Of a stretch of DNA of 39,798 nt, positions 24,515-32,274 are shown one piece after another. Every line of letters starts with the position of its first letter. Position 1 is the first letter of the stretch. The stretch spans positions 1 to 39,798 of the forward strand of contig JAFQMO010000079.1 of NCBI GenBank assembly GCA_017414385.1. Reading direction: 5' to 3'. The stretch is from Clostridia bacterium (lineage in GTDB: Bacteria > Bacillota > Clostridia > Oscillospirales > CAG-272). Position numbers and translations under genes: made by a program. Under the pieces are notes generated by a model that was given only the letters and a program-made list of their open reading frames with translations, was not told where the DNA came from and ran no database searches.

Positions 24515-24709
24515 ATGGATATATCGCTGATATTGCGCGTTGGCGGTGCGGGCTTTTTGGTCAGCATTATTTGTCAGATTTTGTCGAGGACAGGAAGGGA
24601 TGAGCAGGCGCTTCTTGTTAGCATCAGCGGGATCGTGCTGATCCTTTTGATGCTTGTCGGACAGCTTGGCGAACTGATCGGAGCAGTACGCTCGGTGTTT
24701 GGATTATGA
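24515..24709 (+). CDS. spoIIIAC: Stage III sporulation protein AC
   Basis: A 64-residue protein with two membrane helices (about 5-22 and 33-58) linked by a short SRTGRDEQA loop, as usual for SpoIIIAC. It is a small subunit of the mother-cell membrane part of the SpoIIIA channel. AAAGGA precedes ATG 24515. Its stop overlaps the spoIIIAD start by four bases (ATGA), indicating translational coupling. Confidence 0.94.
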   Translation: MDISLILRVGGAGFLVSIICQILSRTGRDEQALLVSISGIVLILLMLVGQLGELIGAVRSVFGL

Positions 24710-25107
24710 CAGCATATGCGGAAGTGCTTCGTATCTGCGGAGGGGCGGTAATTGCATGGATCTGTCTGCATATCCTGCGGACGTATGACAGAAGCTCCGG
24801 TGTCGGTGTTGCGGCAGGGGTATTTTTTTCCGTCCTTCTTGCCTGCGCGGCGGTGAGTACAGTCATGCCGGTGCTTTCTTTTCTGAAAGCATATACGGAA
24901 CCCTTCTTGTCGTCCGAATACAGCATGCTTCTGTTTCGTGCGTTGGCGCTTGGATTGACGGTCCAGATTTGCGCGGATGTGATTCGTGATGCGGGAGAAG
25001 GGGGCCTTGCCAATCGGCTGGAAATGGTTGGACGGGGCGCCTTGCTTTGCATGGGGCTTCCGCTATACGAGGATATTCTTGCATTGGCGCTTCGCCTGAT
25101 CGGATGA
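24706..25107 (+). CDS. spoIIIAD: Stage III sporulation protein AD
   Basis: The 133-residue multi-spanning membrane protein fits SpoIIIAD in size, hydrophobic pattern and position. Segments near residues 8-22, 29-50, 70-88 and 102-125 are hydrophobic. It shares the ATGA overlap with spoIIIAC. It is probably an integral part of the mother-cell half of the channel, related to SpoIIIAC. Confidence 0.92.
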   Translation: MTAYAEVLRICGGAVIAWICLHILRTYDRSSGVGVAAGVFFSVLLACAAVSTVMPVLSFLKAYTEPFLSSEYSMLLFRALALGLTVQICADVIRDAGEGGLANRLEMVGRGALLCMGLPLYEDILALALRLIG

Positions 25108-25117
25108 GGAGGGCGGT

Positions 25118-26161
25118 ATGGAGTCATTGGATTATGCAAACCTCCTATGGGAGGAGGCGGATGGCAGTTCCATTTTGCAGGCGGTTGCCGATCAGCCCTT
25201 TTCTGCCGATGGCTTGCCTACGGAGGTTCTGCTGTATACGCAAAACGGTGAAACGGTGCTACAGCGCTTACAGGATGTCTTTTGGGAAAACAGCGGGACC
25301 TTTTTCGGACGCCTTGGTTATATCATCGGGATTCTTGTATTGATGTCTGTCTTTAGACGCTATAAAGATACTGTACGTGACATGAGATCGGCGGATACCA
25401 TATCCCTGATCTCGTCTGCAGTGCTGGTGCTTCTTGCCTACGGACTCTTAGCCGATCTTTTGAGTACCGCTTCTGCGTACTTTTCAAAAATACATACCTT
25501 GATGACAACGGCAGCAACGACACTGACGACCTTGAGTGCCATGCGCGGCATGGTTACAACTGCAAGCATCGGCGGTGCGGGAATGGCACTGTTTTTGGCG
25601 GTAACGGAGAGCATCTGCTGTGGAGTCCTTGTCCCCTTTGTACGGTTGTGTTCTGCGTTTTCTTTGGCTTCCTCTTTTGGCGGAGCGCTGTCGCTCGATG
25701 CACTTTCCGCAGCGGTACGGAAGACCTTTTTGTGGTTGACGGGCGGTGTGATGTCTGTTTTGTGTGCGGTCCTTTCCTATCAGACAGTATTGGCACGAGG
25801 TGCGGATTCGGTATCAATGCGTGCGGTCCGTTTTACGCTTTCCTCTGTGATTCCCGTGGTCGGCGGTGCGGTAAGTGAGGCAGCCACCACGGTCGCAAAG
25901 GCATTTTCGCTTACGCAGAAAACGACAGGAATTCTCGGCATCCTTTTGATCCTGTGGCAGCTGCTTCCTCCGCTGTGTGAGATACTTCTTGCCAAAACCG
26001 TATTCTCCTTCGGAGCATCCGTTGCATCGCTGCTGCAGATGGATCAGGAGGAACGGCTATTGCGGGAAACAGAATCGCTCGCCGGTTTTTTGTGTGCTGT
26101 TATGACGGCCGAGGCGATTTTTTTTATCTTAATGCTGACCCTGTGTATGCAGGGGATCTGA
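25118..26161 (+). CDS. spoIIIAE: Stage III sporulation protein AE
   Basis: The 347-residue product is a polytopic membrane protein of the SpoIIIA complex, with a family-typical central region (ATTLTTLSAMRGMVTTA, near 125-150) and further membrane segments to residue 340. Family members commonly begin with a signal peptide. This one starts with about 60 polar residues and shows no clear signal, so it may be shorter at the N-terminus than usual. A GAGGAGGG ribosome binding site lies just before ATG 25118, which supports the start. Confidence 0.93.
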   Translation: MESLDYANLLWEEADGSSILQAVADQPFSADGLPTEVLLYTQNGETVLQRLQDVFWENSGTFFGRLGYIIGILVLMSVFRRYKDTVRDMRSADTISLISSAVLVLLAYGLLADLLSTASAYFSKIHTLMTTAATTLTTLSAMRGMVTTASIGGAGMALFLAVTESICCGVLVPFVRLCSAFSLASSFGGALSLDALSAAVRKTFLWLTGGVMSVLCAVLSYQTVLARGADSVSMRAVRFTLSSVIPVVGGAVSEAATTVAKAFSLTQKTTGILGILLILWQLLPPLCEILLAKTVFSFGASVASLLQMDQEERLLRETESLAGFLCAVMTAEAIFFILMLTLCMQGI

Positions 26162-26173
26162 GGAGGGGCAGAT

Positions 26174-26677
26174 GTGGAAGAATTGAAGGAGGCTGTGTTC
26201 GGTATCCTTGCAGTCTCTCTTTCCTCGGGAGTATTGCTTTTGTTTTCGGACAGGGAAAGCAAAATGCTTTCGTATATTCGTTATTTTTTGTCTTTGATGC
26301 TGGTGTTGATGCTGTTTTCACCGCTGCATTCTTTGCTTTCTAACGGCCTTTTGGGTGATAGGGAGACAGCTTTTTCGGAATTGCCGCGTACACAGGATAC
26401 TACATCGCCATCCTCTTTTGACCGCGTAACCATTGCGGATATGCAGCGTAGAACAGAACAATCCGTGCGTGCATTGATCTCGGCAAAAACCGGAATTCCG
26501 ACGGATGCTCTTGCGGTATCGCTATCCTTGGATGATTCTGATGTATCGGCGATCCGAATTACGGGGGTTGAAGTCGTTGTGATCGGAGATGCCTACCGGA
26601 TGATTTCGGATAAGGTCTGTCGGATCGCGGAGGAAACGCTGCTGTGTCCATGTACGTTGGTACTGCAAAACGGATAG
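26174..26677 (+). CDS. spoIIIAF: Stage III sporulation protein AF
   Basis: The 167-residue product has two N-terminal membrane helices (about 7-24 and 33-52) and a soluble C-terminal domain (about 85-167) that in the family adopts a ring-building-like fold. Translation starts at GTG 26174, five bases after AGGAGGGG. The overlapping ATG at 26172 hits a stop after four codons. The last bases overlap the ribosome binding site of spoIIIAG. Confidence 0.9.
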   Translation: MEELKEAVFGILAVSLSSGVLLLFSDRESKMLSYIRYFLSLMLVLMLFSPLHSLLSNGLLGDRETAFSELPRTQDTTSPSSFDRVTIADMQRRTEQSVRALISAKTGIPTDALAVSLSLDDSDVSAIRITGVEVVVIGDAYRMISDKVCRIAEETLLCPCTLVLQNG

Positions 26678-26688
26678 GAGGGATGGGA

Positions 26689-27114
26689 ATGCGTGAGCTT
26701 TTGGAGCGGTTGAAGCGTATCAGAGGAATATGGCTGATGGGTGTGAGTCTTTTGATCGGTATTCTGCTGCTTGTGCTGCCCTATTCGACAGATACCTATC
26801 CGGACAACAAAAAAATATCGGAACAGAAATCATATGAGAATACAGCAGAGCATAAGATTACACAGATGATAAACGCACTGTCAGGTGTGGAGGACGCAGT
26901 GGTCCTTGTCACCTCGGAGAAGCAGACGACTGCGGCGGATACATCGGGGACGGTCCGGCTCAGCGGAAATGACAGCGATAGTCATTATCGGATCAGCGGG
27001 ATCGCAGTTATTTGCCGCGGCGGTGACCGTCCGGACATACGGCTCTCCATCATACAGATGCTGACAGCGGCGTTCGACCTTTCCAGCAGCCGTGTTTATG
27101 TCGGAGCAAAATAA
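26689..27114 (+). CDS. spoIIIAG: Stage III sporulation protein AG
   Basis: SpoIIIAG forms a large ring between the two membranes around the forespore. The 141-residue product has one membrane helix (about 14-29, GIWLMGVSLLIGILLLV) and a C-terminal ring-building domain with LSGVEDAVVLVTSE and GIAVICRGGDRPDIRLSI. It is shorter than the Bacillus protein (about 230 residues). ATG 26689 is chosen because AGGAGG (26676-26681) is seven bases upstream. ATG 26683 is too close to it. Confidence 0.92.
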   Translation: MRELLERLKRIRGIWLMGVSLLIGILLLVLPYSTDTYPDNKKISEQKSYENTAEHKITQMINALSGVEDAVVLVTSEKQTTAADTSGTVRLSGNDSDSHYRISGIAVICRGGDRPDIRLSIIQMLTAAFDLSSSRVYVGAK

Positions 27115-27135
27115 AAAACCAAACGGAGGGAAGAT

Positions 27136-27858
27136 ATGCAATTATTTGGTAAAAACTATTTGGAAAAAGCAGGGGAAACAGCGGACAACAAGCAGGAGTT
27201 GGAGTTGACAGAGGAAGACCTTGGAGAAAATGAAGCACTTGAGGCACTGTGCAGAGCGGTTGAGGGGGGTGGACGTGTCCGTTTTCCGTCCTGGATGAGT
27301 GCTGCTGCGGATATGGTGAGGGAAAACAAAAGACATCTTGCTGCGGCGGCATCTGTTCTTGTCATTGGTTTTGCCGTATATTTGAACTGGGCTATGTATC
27401 AGGGGGACAAAAGTGAGACTCCGAATGCGGATGGTGTACTGTCGACGGTCGGCGAGCAGCAGACTGGGGACGGCCTTTCCGTTTCCGCAGATGGCGGGGA
27501 GAAGGTACCGGGAGACGATTACTTTGCGGTATCGCAGATCAACCGTCAAAGAGCAAGAGATGAAGCCATTGAGGTTTTACAGAATGTCGTTGAGGGCGCG
27601 GAAAACCTATCGGAGGTACAAAACGAGGCGCTGGCGGAGATAGCAAAGATTGCTGAGGATATCGAACATGAGGCGGCAATCGAGTCCTTGGTCAAAGGAA
27701 AGGGCTTTACGGAATGTGTTGCAGTGATCAGCGGTGACAATGCGAATGTCATCGTGAAATCTGCGGCGCTCCTCCCAAACGAGATCGCACAGATCCAGGA
27801 AATCGTTTTCGAAACAGCGGGGATCATTCCGGCCAATGTTAAAATTATCGAAAAATAG
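27136..27858 (+). CDS. spoIIIAH: Stage III sporulation protein AH
   Basis: SpoIIIAH pairs with forespore SpoIIQ across the intermembrane space. The 240-residue product has an acidic N-terminal cytoplasmic region, one membrane helix at about 68-86 ending in the family signature VYLNW, a polar linker, and a C-terminal ring-building domain (about 135-240). The Clostridia form often has this long cytoplasmic front. An ACGGAGGGAAG ribosome binding site precedes ATG 27136. It is the last gene of the operon and is followed by an intrinsic terminator. Confidence 0.93.
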   Translation: MQLFGKNYLEKAGETADNKQELELTEEDLGENEALEALCRAVEGGGRVRFPSWMSAAADMVRENKRHLAAAASVLVIGFAVYLNWAMYQGDKSETPNADGVLSTVGEQQTGDGLSVSADGGEKVPGDDYFAVSQINRQRARDEAIEVLQNVVEGAENLSEVQNEALAEIAKIAEDIEHEAAIESLVKGKGFTECVAVISGDNANVIVKSAALLPNEIAQIQEIVFETAGIIPANVKIIEK

Positions 27859-27863
27859 AAAAG

Positions 27864-27902
27864 AAAATGTCCGTGTAACAATCAACACGGACATTTTTCT
27901 GT
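27864..27902. terminator. Bidirectional terminator between spoIIIAH and apbE
   Basis: AAATGTCCGTGT (27865-27876) and ACACGGACATTT (27885-27896) form a perfect 12-bp stem with an eight-base loop. T-rich sequence follows on the right and, read leftward, on the left as well. The apbE stop codon lies in the loop, so the last apbE codons form one arm. Confidence 0.9.
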
Positions 27903-28928
27903 TTCAGGCTCTGTAAACTGCGAGGATATATGCTCGTACCGATCACCGATGCCGTCAGTGATACATGTCGTTCCGTCGGTGAGATACCATATGGCTTCAA
28001 AGGTGATGTCGGACAGCCTCGTCGGATCACGGTAAAGGGAGAGCCCCTCCTCTGCACCAAGTACAAAAAGCGCGGTGGAAAGTGCATCGGCGGCGACGGC
28101 ATCCTCGGACCAAACGACAACGGCATGCACGCCGCTGTCGGCGGGGAAGCCGGTGGCTGTATCGAAAATGTGATGATAACGAATACCGTCGATAACGGCA
28201 TAGCGTTCATAATCTCCGGAAACGGACACATATCCGTCGAAAACGGAGAGATATCCTGCTGTTTCGGAGGTGAGAACAGGATCTTTGATGGCGATTTTCC
28301 AAGGAGTACCGTCTTCCTTTTGTCCAAAGACACCGATATTTCCGCCGAAGGAGACAATGCCTCTCGGAACATTCTGCGACTGCAGATAACGGACGGCAGC
28401 GGCACAGGCGTATCCCTTTGCGCATCCGCCAAGATCGATCTGTACTGCAGGTTCGGACTTCTCAAGACGGTTGTCCTCAGTCAGTGTCAGCTTCTCGTAG
28501 CCAACGGCATCAAGAGCCCTTTGAATGCTGTTTTCATCGGGAACCGCAGGTGTGTCGGAGGTGATGCTCCAAAGGGTAACGATCGGTGCGACCGTTGGAT
28601 CGAAGGCTCCATCGGATGCCTTTGCAACTGCGAGCGCAGAGCGGAGCACCGCCGCACAGTCGTCAGAGATGATCAACGCTTTTTCTGCTCGATTGAAATG
28701 GGAGACCTCGCTGCTTGGGACGGTTCTTGAAAAAACGGATTCCAGTTGAAGAATATAGTCGCCGCAGTCCGCTCGGACTTGCTCGGAAACGTTGGCGGGC
28801 AGACGGAGCGTGATCACCGTATCCATAGCAAGAAAGGAGGTGTCTGCGTAGAGTGCGGTCGAGTGACACCCGGCCGAGGAAAGGAACGTCAGGCAGATGA
28901 GCAGGAATAATAAGAAGCGTTTTTTCAT
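27882..28928 (-). CDS. apbE: FAD:protein FMN transferase (ApbE family lipoprotein)
   Basis: ApbE links FMN covalently to Ser/Thr of extracytoplasmic flavoproteins, using FAD. The 348-residue product has a lipoprotein signal with Cys21 in SSAGC; Ser at -3 is not the usual Leu. Conserved motifs are DGAFDPT (106-112), DLGGCAKGYA (165-174) and HHIFDTATGFP (252-262), the FAD and magnesium site. GGAGG lies upstream of ATG 28928. It is the last gene of a leftward cassette after a NusG-domain-II gene and a Gx transporter gene. This matches the FmnB, EetA and EetB parts of the Listeria-type extracellular electron transfer locus. No FMN-binding substrate protein is seen in the window. Confidence 0.93.
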   Translation of the reverse strand: MKKRFLLFLLICLTFLSSAGCHSTALYADTSFLAMDTVITLRLPANVSEQVRADCGDYILQLESVFSRTVPSSEVSHFNRAEKALIISDDCAAVLRSALAVAKASDGAFDPTVAPIVTLWSITSDTPAVPDENSIQRALDAVGYEKLTLTEDNRLEKSEPAVQIDLGGCAKGYACAAAVRYLQSQNVPRGIVSFGGNIGVFGQKEDGTPWKIAIKDPVLTSETAGYLSVFDGYVSVSGDYERYAVIDGIRYHHIFDTATGFPADSGVHAVVVWSEDAVAADALSTALFVLGAEEGLSLYRDPTRLSDITFEAIWYLTDGTTCITDGIGDRYEHISSQFTEPETEKCPC

Positions 28929-28978
28929 AAATTTGACCGTATCCTCCCGAGATCGGAAGGATTCCTTTGCTTACAGTA

Positions 28979-29500
28979 TCAAAGAATATTCTGCGGGAAT
29001 TTGCGCAGGAGCGTGCAGAGCAGAATGCCGGTGAAGGTACCCGTCGCGGCTGCGGCTGCGATCATGTGAGGAAGATAAACGATCACCGCATTTGTATTGA
29101 AAAGAATCGATGCTGCAGTCAGCTGGCCGATATTATGCATAACAGCACAAAGGGCACTGAGTCCGATGGGAGACACGCGGCGTGGAAATACAAGGAGCAG
29201 TAACGCCAGTGCAAGAAATGAAAACATCGCACCGCACAGCGAGAAAAAGAAGGATGACACACTGCCGAAGAGAAAGGCAACGATGCTGACACGGAGCAGA
29301 GATATGATCAGCGCTGATCTCAGGGAAAGGATGTATGCGCAGAAGGCAACAACGATATTGGCAACTCCGAGTTTTACACCGGGGATCGGGATCGGCAGGG
29401 GAATCTGCGCCTCAAGATACGAGCATATCAGTGCAAGGGCGAGAAGAAGTCCGTGCAGCGTGACGAAGCGCGCACGCTCAGCCGACGATGATATCCGCAT
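28979..29500 (-). CDS. Gx transporter family membrane protein (EetB-like)
   Basis: The 173-residue protein has about five membrane helices and matches the family annotated as heptaprenyl diphosphate synthase component I or Gx transporter. Its signature is the IPLPIPIPGVKLGVANIVV segment (33-51). It resembles the substrate-binding S component of ECF-type transporters. In Listeria-type flavin-based electron transfer loci the equivalent is EetB. A prenyl synthase partner gene is absent, so the older heptaprenyl name is unsafe. It starts at ATG 29500 after GGAGGGGG and overlaps the end of the upstream gene by 23 bases. Confidence 0.85.
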   Translation of the reverse strand: MRISSSAERARFVTLHGLLLALALICSYLEAQIPLPIPIPGVKLGVANIVVAFCAYILSLRSALIISLLRVSIVAFLFGSVSSFFFSLCGAMFSFLALALLLLVFPRRVSPIGLSALCAVMHNIGQLTAASILFNTNAVIVYLPHMIAAAAATGTFTGILLCTLLRKFPQNIL

Positions 29501-29855
29501 CGTGTCCCCCTCCTTCCAAAGTGATGATTAGCCCTGCAGGAAGACAGACGATGCTTTGCCCGGTTTTTGAGATCTTCCCTTGTGCCTGACACAGATGGTT
29601 GGGACAATCGGTCTGCTCTACAAAAACAGATCCGCCGTCGATGATGATACGGAGTGTATATCCGTTGCTTTCAAGGCGAAACGCGTTGTTTTCTGTTAGG
29701 GGATAACGAACGGTCTCCGAGGATGTTTGGACAGAGACCCATACGGGAGCTTCTTTGGCTGTGAAAAACAGACGGATACAGAGGCAGGACAAAAAAAACA
29801 GAATGACGATACAGCAATAAATGACAGCATCGCCGAAGCAGAAGCGTTTTTTCAA
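29478..29855 (-). CDS. NusG domain II protein, membrane anchored (EetA-like)
   Basis: The 125-residue product starts with KKRFCFGDA and a membrane helix (about 8-28). An extracytoplasmic NusG-domain-II fold follows, containing DCPNHLC (a two-cysteine motif typical of this family) near residues 84-90 and the QSIVCLPAGLII core. It is the EetA type of protein. The TTG at 29855-29853 is chosen because a GGGGGG run lies eight bases upstream. An in-frame GTG nine bases earlier is the alternative start, and any ATG start would include about 70 residues of AT-rich leader. It is first in the leftward cassette. Confidence 0.8.
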   Translation of the reverse strand: MKKRFCFGDAVIYCCIVILFFLSCLCIRLFFTAKEAPVWVSVQTSSETVRYPLTENNAFRLESNGYTLRIIIDGGSVFVEQTDCPNHLCQAQGKISKTGQSIVCLPAGLIITLEGGGHDADIIVG

Positions 29856-29897
29856 GAGATGCACCCCCCATATCTGAGTTTTCTTCCATTGGTTTTC

Positions 29898-29926
29898 ATT
29901 ATACCATACTTTTTGTCGAATCGCAA
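29898..29926 (-). promoter_or_regulatory. Promoter of the EetA-EetB-ApbE cassette
   Basis: Read leftward, TTGCGA (29926-29921), a 17-base spacer and TATAAT (29903-29898) form a vegetative promoter with an extended -10 (TGGTATAAT). An exact Spo0A box (TTCGACA on this strand, TGTCGAA on the plus strand, 29914-29920) lies in the spacer directly after the -35, a position suited to repression. Confidence 0.8.
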
Positions 29927-30078
29927 GAAAACGGCTTTTCAAAAATCGACACGTTTTTTCCGTTTCGACAAATAAAAAAGACAAAAAGCAATAAAAAGTT
30001 TCATTTTTCGACAAAATAAAACATGAAAACACATAAGAAAACAAACGATATATAAAAATAATCATACAAAGTGTCGAA
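29914..30078. promoter_or_regulatory. Cluster of Spo0A boxes (TGTCGAA)
   Basis: Exact matches to the Spo0A box TGTCGAA occur at 29914-29920 (+), 29964-29970 (-), 30007-30013 (-) and 30072-30078 (+), with a 6/7 match at 29945-29951 (-). The last exact box lies about 75 bases upstream of the predicted spo0A start, fitting autoregulation. The first lies inside the divergent cassette promoter. The surrounding 300 bases are AT rich and hold no gene. Confidence 0.8.
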
Positions 30079-30117
30079 TTTCAGAATACGAAAGATTGAT
30101 TTTATCATAGAAATCGG

Positions 30118-30146
30118 TTGACATTAAAAGGAGTCTGTGATAAGAT
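30118..30146 (+). promoter_or_regulatory. Promoter of spo0A
   Basis: TTGACA (30118-30123), a 17-base spacer and TAAGAT (30141-30146) with an upstream TG make a strong sigmaA-type promoter. The start would be near 30153, about 75 bases before the ATG. I found no convincing sigmaH element. Confidence 0.75.
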
Positions 30147-30227
30147 ATTATACGAAGACAGAACACGTCCTCAAATACATCAAGGGACGAACATACATAG
30201 AAAATAAAATAAAAAGGCGGGATTAGT

Positions 30228-31193
30228 ATGAAATTGATGATTGCGGATTATGCAGCGGAAACAAGGATGCTCTTTAAGGAAAACATGATGCGGTTTGGCG
30301 CAGATTCGGTCGAAGAAGCGCAGAATGGAGAAGAGGCCATCCAAATGATCATGCGGGAGGACCCTGACGTGGCAGTTCTTGATGCATGGCTCCCGAAGGT
30401 GGACGGCTTACAGGTGATGCGTACGGTAAGACGGATGGGCGGGAAATATCTGACACGTCCGATTTTTATCTTTGTGAATTATGAGGGAGCGGCGAATGTG
30501 TTTTCGGAAGCATCGAAGTTCGGTGCAGCGTACTGTGTGACAAAGCCGTTTAATTATTCGCTTTTGTGGGAGCGTATCCGGATGCTGTATTCACGTTCTC
30601 TGTCTGCAGATCCGTCTGCACAGGTACAGGAAAAGCAGCTGCAGGTGGAGGGAGAATGTGTTCCGCTCCGTGTACAGATCACCGAAGGCCACGGTCCCGA
30701 CCGTGCGGCTCATATTGGTGTTCCGCCGGCTTTTGATTACAAGGATATCGGCGGTACAAGAACGGTATCGGATTCTCTGCGCGGAGATATGCGTTCGTTT
30801 TCCTCCGATGCGGATAAGGAAGAGGATCGAACCTCTGTCCAGGACCTGGAATCGCAGATCACACAAATCATTCATCAGATCGGTGTTCCTGCTCATATCA
30901 AGGGATATCAGTATCTCCGTACGGCGATTATGATGGCAGTTAAGGATGCTGAGGTGATCAATTATGTGACAAAGATGCTTTATCCGACCGTTGCAAAGCA
31001 GTATCAGACGACATCCTCCCGCGTGGAGCGTGCGATCCGTCATGCGATCGAGGTCGCCTGGGACAGAGGCGATGTGGATGTCCTCAATTCCTATTTCGGT
31101 TATACGATCCAGAACAATCGCGGCAAACCGACAAATTCGGAGTTTATTGCCATGATCTCAGACAATTTGCGTTTGGTAAATAAGATACGTTAA
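30228..31193 (+). CDS. spo0A: Sporulation master regulator Spo0A, atypical receiver
   Basis: Spo0A is the phosphorylated transcription factor that commits the cell to sporulation. The 321-residue product has a receiver domain (1-122), a linker and a very well conserved DNA-binding domain (about 215-321, with [32 protein letters not shown] and [11 protein letters not shown]). The phosphoacceptor Asp52 and Lys106 are present. The second acidic residue of the pocket is Tyr8 (ADY where ADD is usual), and the switch Thr is replaced by Val83 with Asn84. The linker of about 90 residues is far longer than in Bacillus Spo0A (267 residues in total). A GGCGGGA ribosome binding site precedes ATG 30228. 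Confidence 0.95.
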   Translation: MKLMIADYAAETRMLFKENMMRFGADSVEEAQNGEEAIQMIMREDPDVAVLDAWLPKVDGLQVMRTVRRMGGKYLTRPIFIFVNYEGAANVFSEASKFGAAYCVTKPFNYSLLWERIRMLYSRSLSADPSAQVQEKQLQVEGECVPLRVQITEGHGPDRAAHIGVPPAFDYKDIGGTRTVSDSLRGDMRSFSSDADKEEDRTSVQDLESQITQIIHQIGVPAHIKGYQYLRTAIMMAVKDAEVINYVTKMLYPTVAKQYQTTSSRVERAIRHAIEVAWDRGDVDVLNSYFGYTIQNNRGKPTNSEFIAMISDNLRLVNKIR

Positions 31194-31196
31194 AGC

Positions 31197-31254
31197 AAAA
31201 AACACAGCGGATTGCTCGATCTTGTAAAAACGAGCGATAGCTGTGTTTTTCTTT
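31197..31254 (+). terminator. Intrinsic terminator after spo0A
   Basis: AAAAAACACAGC (31197-31208) pairs with GCTGTGTTTTT (31240-31250). An inner stem, GCTCG/CGAGC (31214-31218 and 31231-31235), lies within the loop, and CTTT follows. spo0A is therefore likely transcribed alone. Confidence 0.85.
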
Positions 31255-31296
31255 GAGAAAAATTTCAGAAAAAGTATTCCATTTTCGGAAAATGTG

Positions 31297-31332
31297 TGAT
31301 ATAATAGAAAAAATGAAAGACAACTTTCATTT
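31297..31332 (+). promoter_or_regulatory. Promoter and perfect palindrome ahead of the sugar nucleotidyltransferase
   Basis: TGATATAAT (31297-31305) is an extended -10 with a weak -35. At the predicted start of transcription lies AAATGAAAG (31311-31319), ACAA, then CTTTCATTT (31324-31332), a perfect 9-bp dyad. It may be an operator or a 5' mRNA hairpin. Confidence 0.6.
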
Positions 31333-31368
31333 ACATTCCATAATATACGGAAGAAAAGAGGTATAAAC

Positions 31369-32274
31369 ATGACGCTTGTTATTTTGGCAGCAGGTATGGG
31401 AAGTCGGTACGGCGGATTGAAGCAGATCGATCCCTTGGGTCCCGGCGGTGAGTTTATCATCGACTATTCCATTTATGATGCAATACGCGCAGGCTTTGAC
31501 CGCGTTGTATTTATTATCAAAAAAGAGAATTATCAGGTATTTGAGGAGACCGTAGGGGCTCGTATACGCGGTGCGATCGAGGTTCGTTACGCTTTCCAGG
31601 ATATTAACGATATTCCCGAGGGATATTCTGTTCCGGAAGGACGTGTTAAGCCCTGGGGTACCGCACATGCGCTTCTGTGCGCAAAGGAAGCGGTTGACGG
31701 AGACCGTTTTGCGGTTATTAACTCCGATGACTTCTATGGACGCGATTCCTATGAGAAGCTCGCATCCTTCCTCAAGAATCCCATCGAGGACGGCAAGCAG
31801 CACTACTGTATGTGCGGCTTTATCCTCAAGAATACATTGTCCGAAAACGGTCATGTAGCACGCGGTGTCTGTGTTGCTGACGATACCAACCACTTGGTTT
31901 CGATCACGGAGCGTACAAAGATCCAGCGTAATGACGGTCAGACGCAGTTCTTTGAGGAAGAGACGGGTTGGACGGATGTCTCCGAGGATTCTATCGTTTC
32001 CATGAATATGTGGGGCTTTTCCGCATCGTTCTTTGATGAGATCGAAAAGAGAGAATGTGCATTCTTTGATAACCTCAAGAATCCGCTCAAGGACGAATTC
32101 CTGCTGCCTGTTATGGTTGACGAAACCATGAAGGCGGGAGATGCTGATGTACTGGTTCTTCAGACCATGGCAAAGTGGTACGGTGTAACCTATCAGCAGG
32201 ATAAGGAATCTGTCCAGAAATTCATTACATCCTGCATTGCAGAAAATATTTATCCTGAGAGGCTTTGGAAATGA
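31369..32274 (+). CDS. Sugar-1-phosphate nucleotidyltransferase family protein
   Basis: The 301-residue product is a nucleotidyltransferase of the Rossmann-like pyrophosphorylase type that makes NDP-sugars from sugar-1-phosphates. The N-terminal LAAGMGSRYGGLKQ (6-19) is the nucleotide-binding signature. KPWGTAHALLCAKE near 97-110 and INSDDFYG near 122-129 are the uridine/sugar and metal-binding segments. It overlaps the next gene, an APH-fold kinase, by four bases (ATGA). The pair suggests salvage of a free sugar by anomeric phosphorylation followed by nucleotidyl transfer, as in NahK-type N-acetylhexosamine or AmgK-MurU pathways. The sugar is not determined by the sequence. An AAGAGG ribosome binding site precedes ATG 31369. 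Confidence 0.88.
   Translation: MTLVILAAGMGSRYGGLKQIDPLGPGGEFIIDYSIYDAIRAGFDRVVFIIKKENYQVFEETVGARIRGAIEVRYAFQDINDIPEGYSVPEGRVKPWGTAHALLCAKEAVDGDRFAVINSDDFYGRDSYEKLASFLKNPIEDGKQHYCMCGFILKNTLSENGHVARGVCVADDTNHLVSITERTKIQRNDGQTQFFEEETGWTDVSEDSIVSMNMWGFSASFFDEIEKRECAFFDNLKNPLKDEFLLPVMVDETMKAGDADVLVLQTMAKWYGVTYQQDKESVQKFITSCIAENIYPERLWK

Noticed and set aside
27930..28730. A 266-codon open frame antisense to apbE
   Set aside because: It lies over ApbE motifs, begins just after a bidirectional terminator and has no promoter or ribosome binding site of its own.
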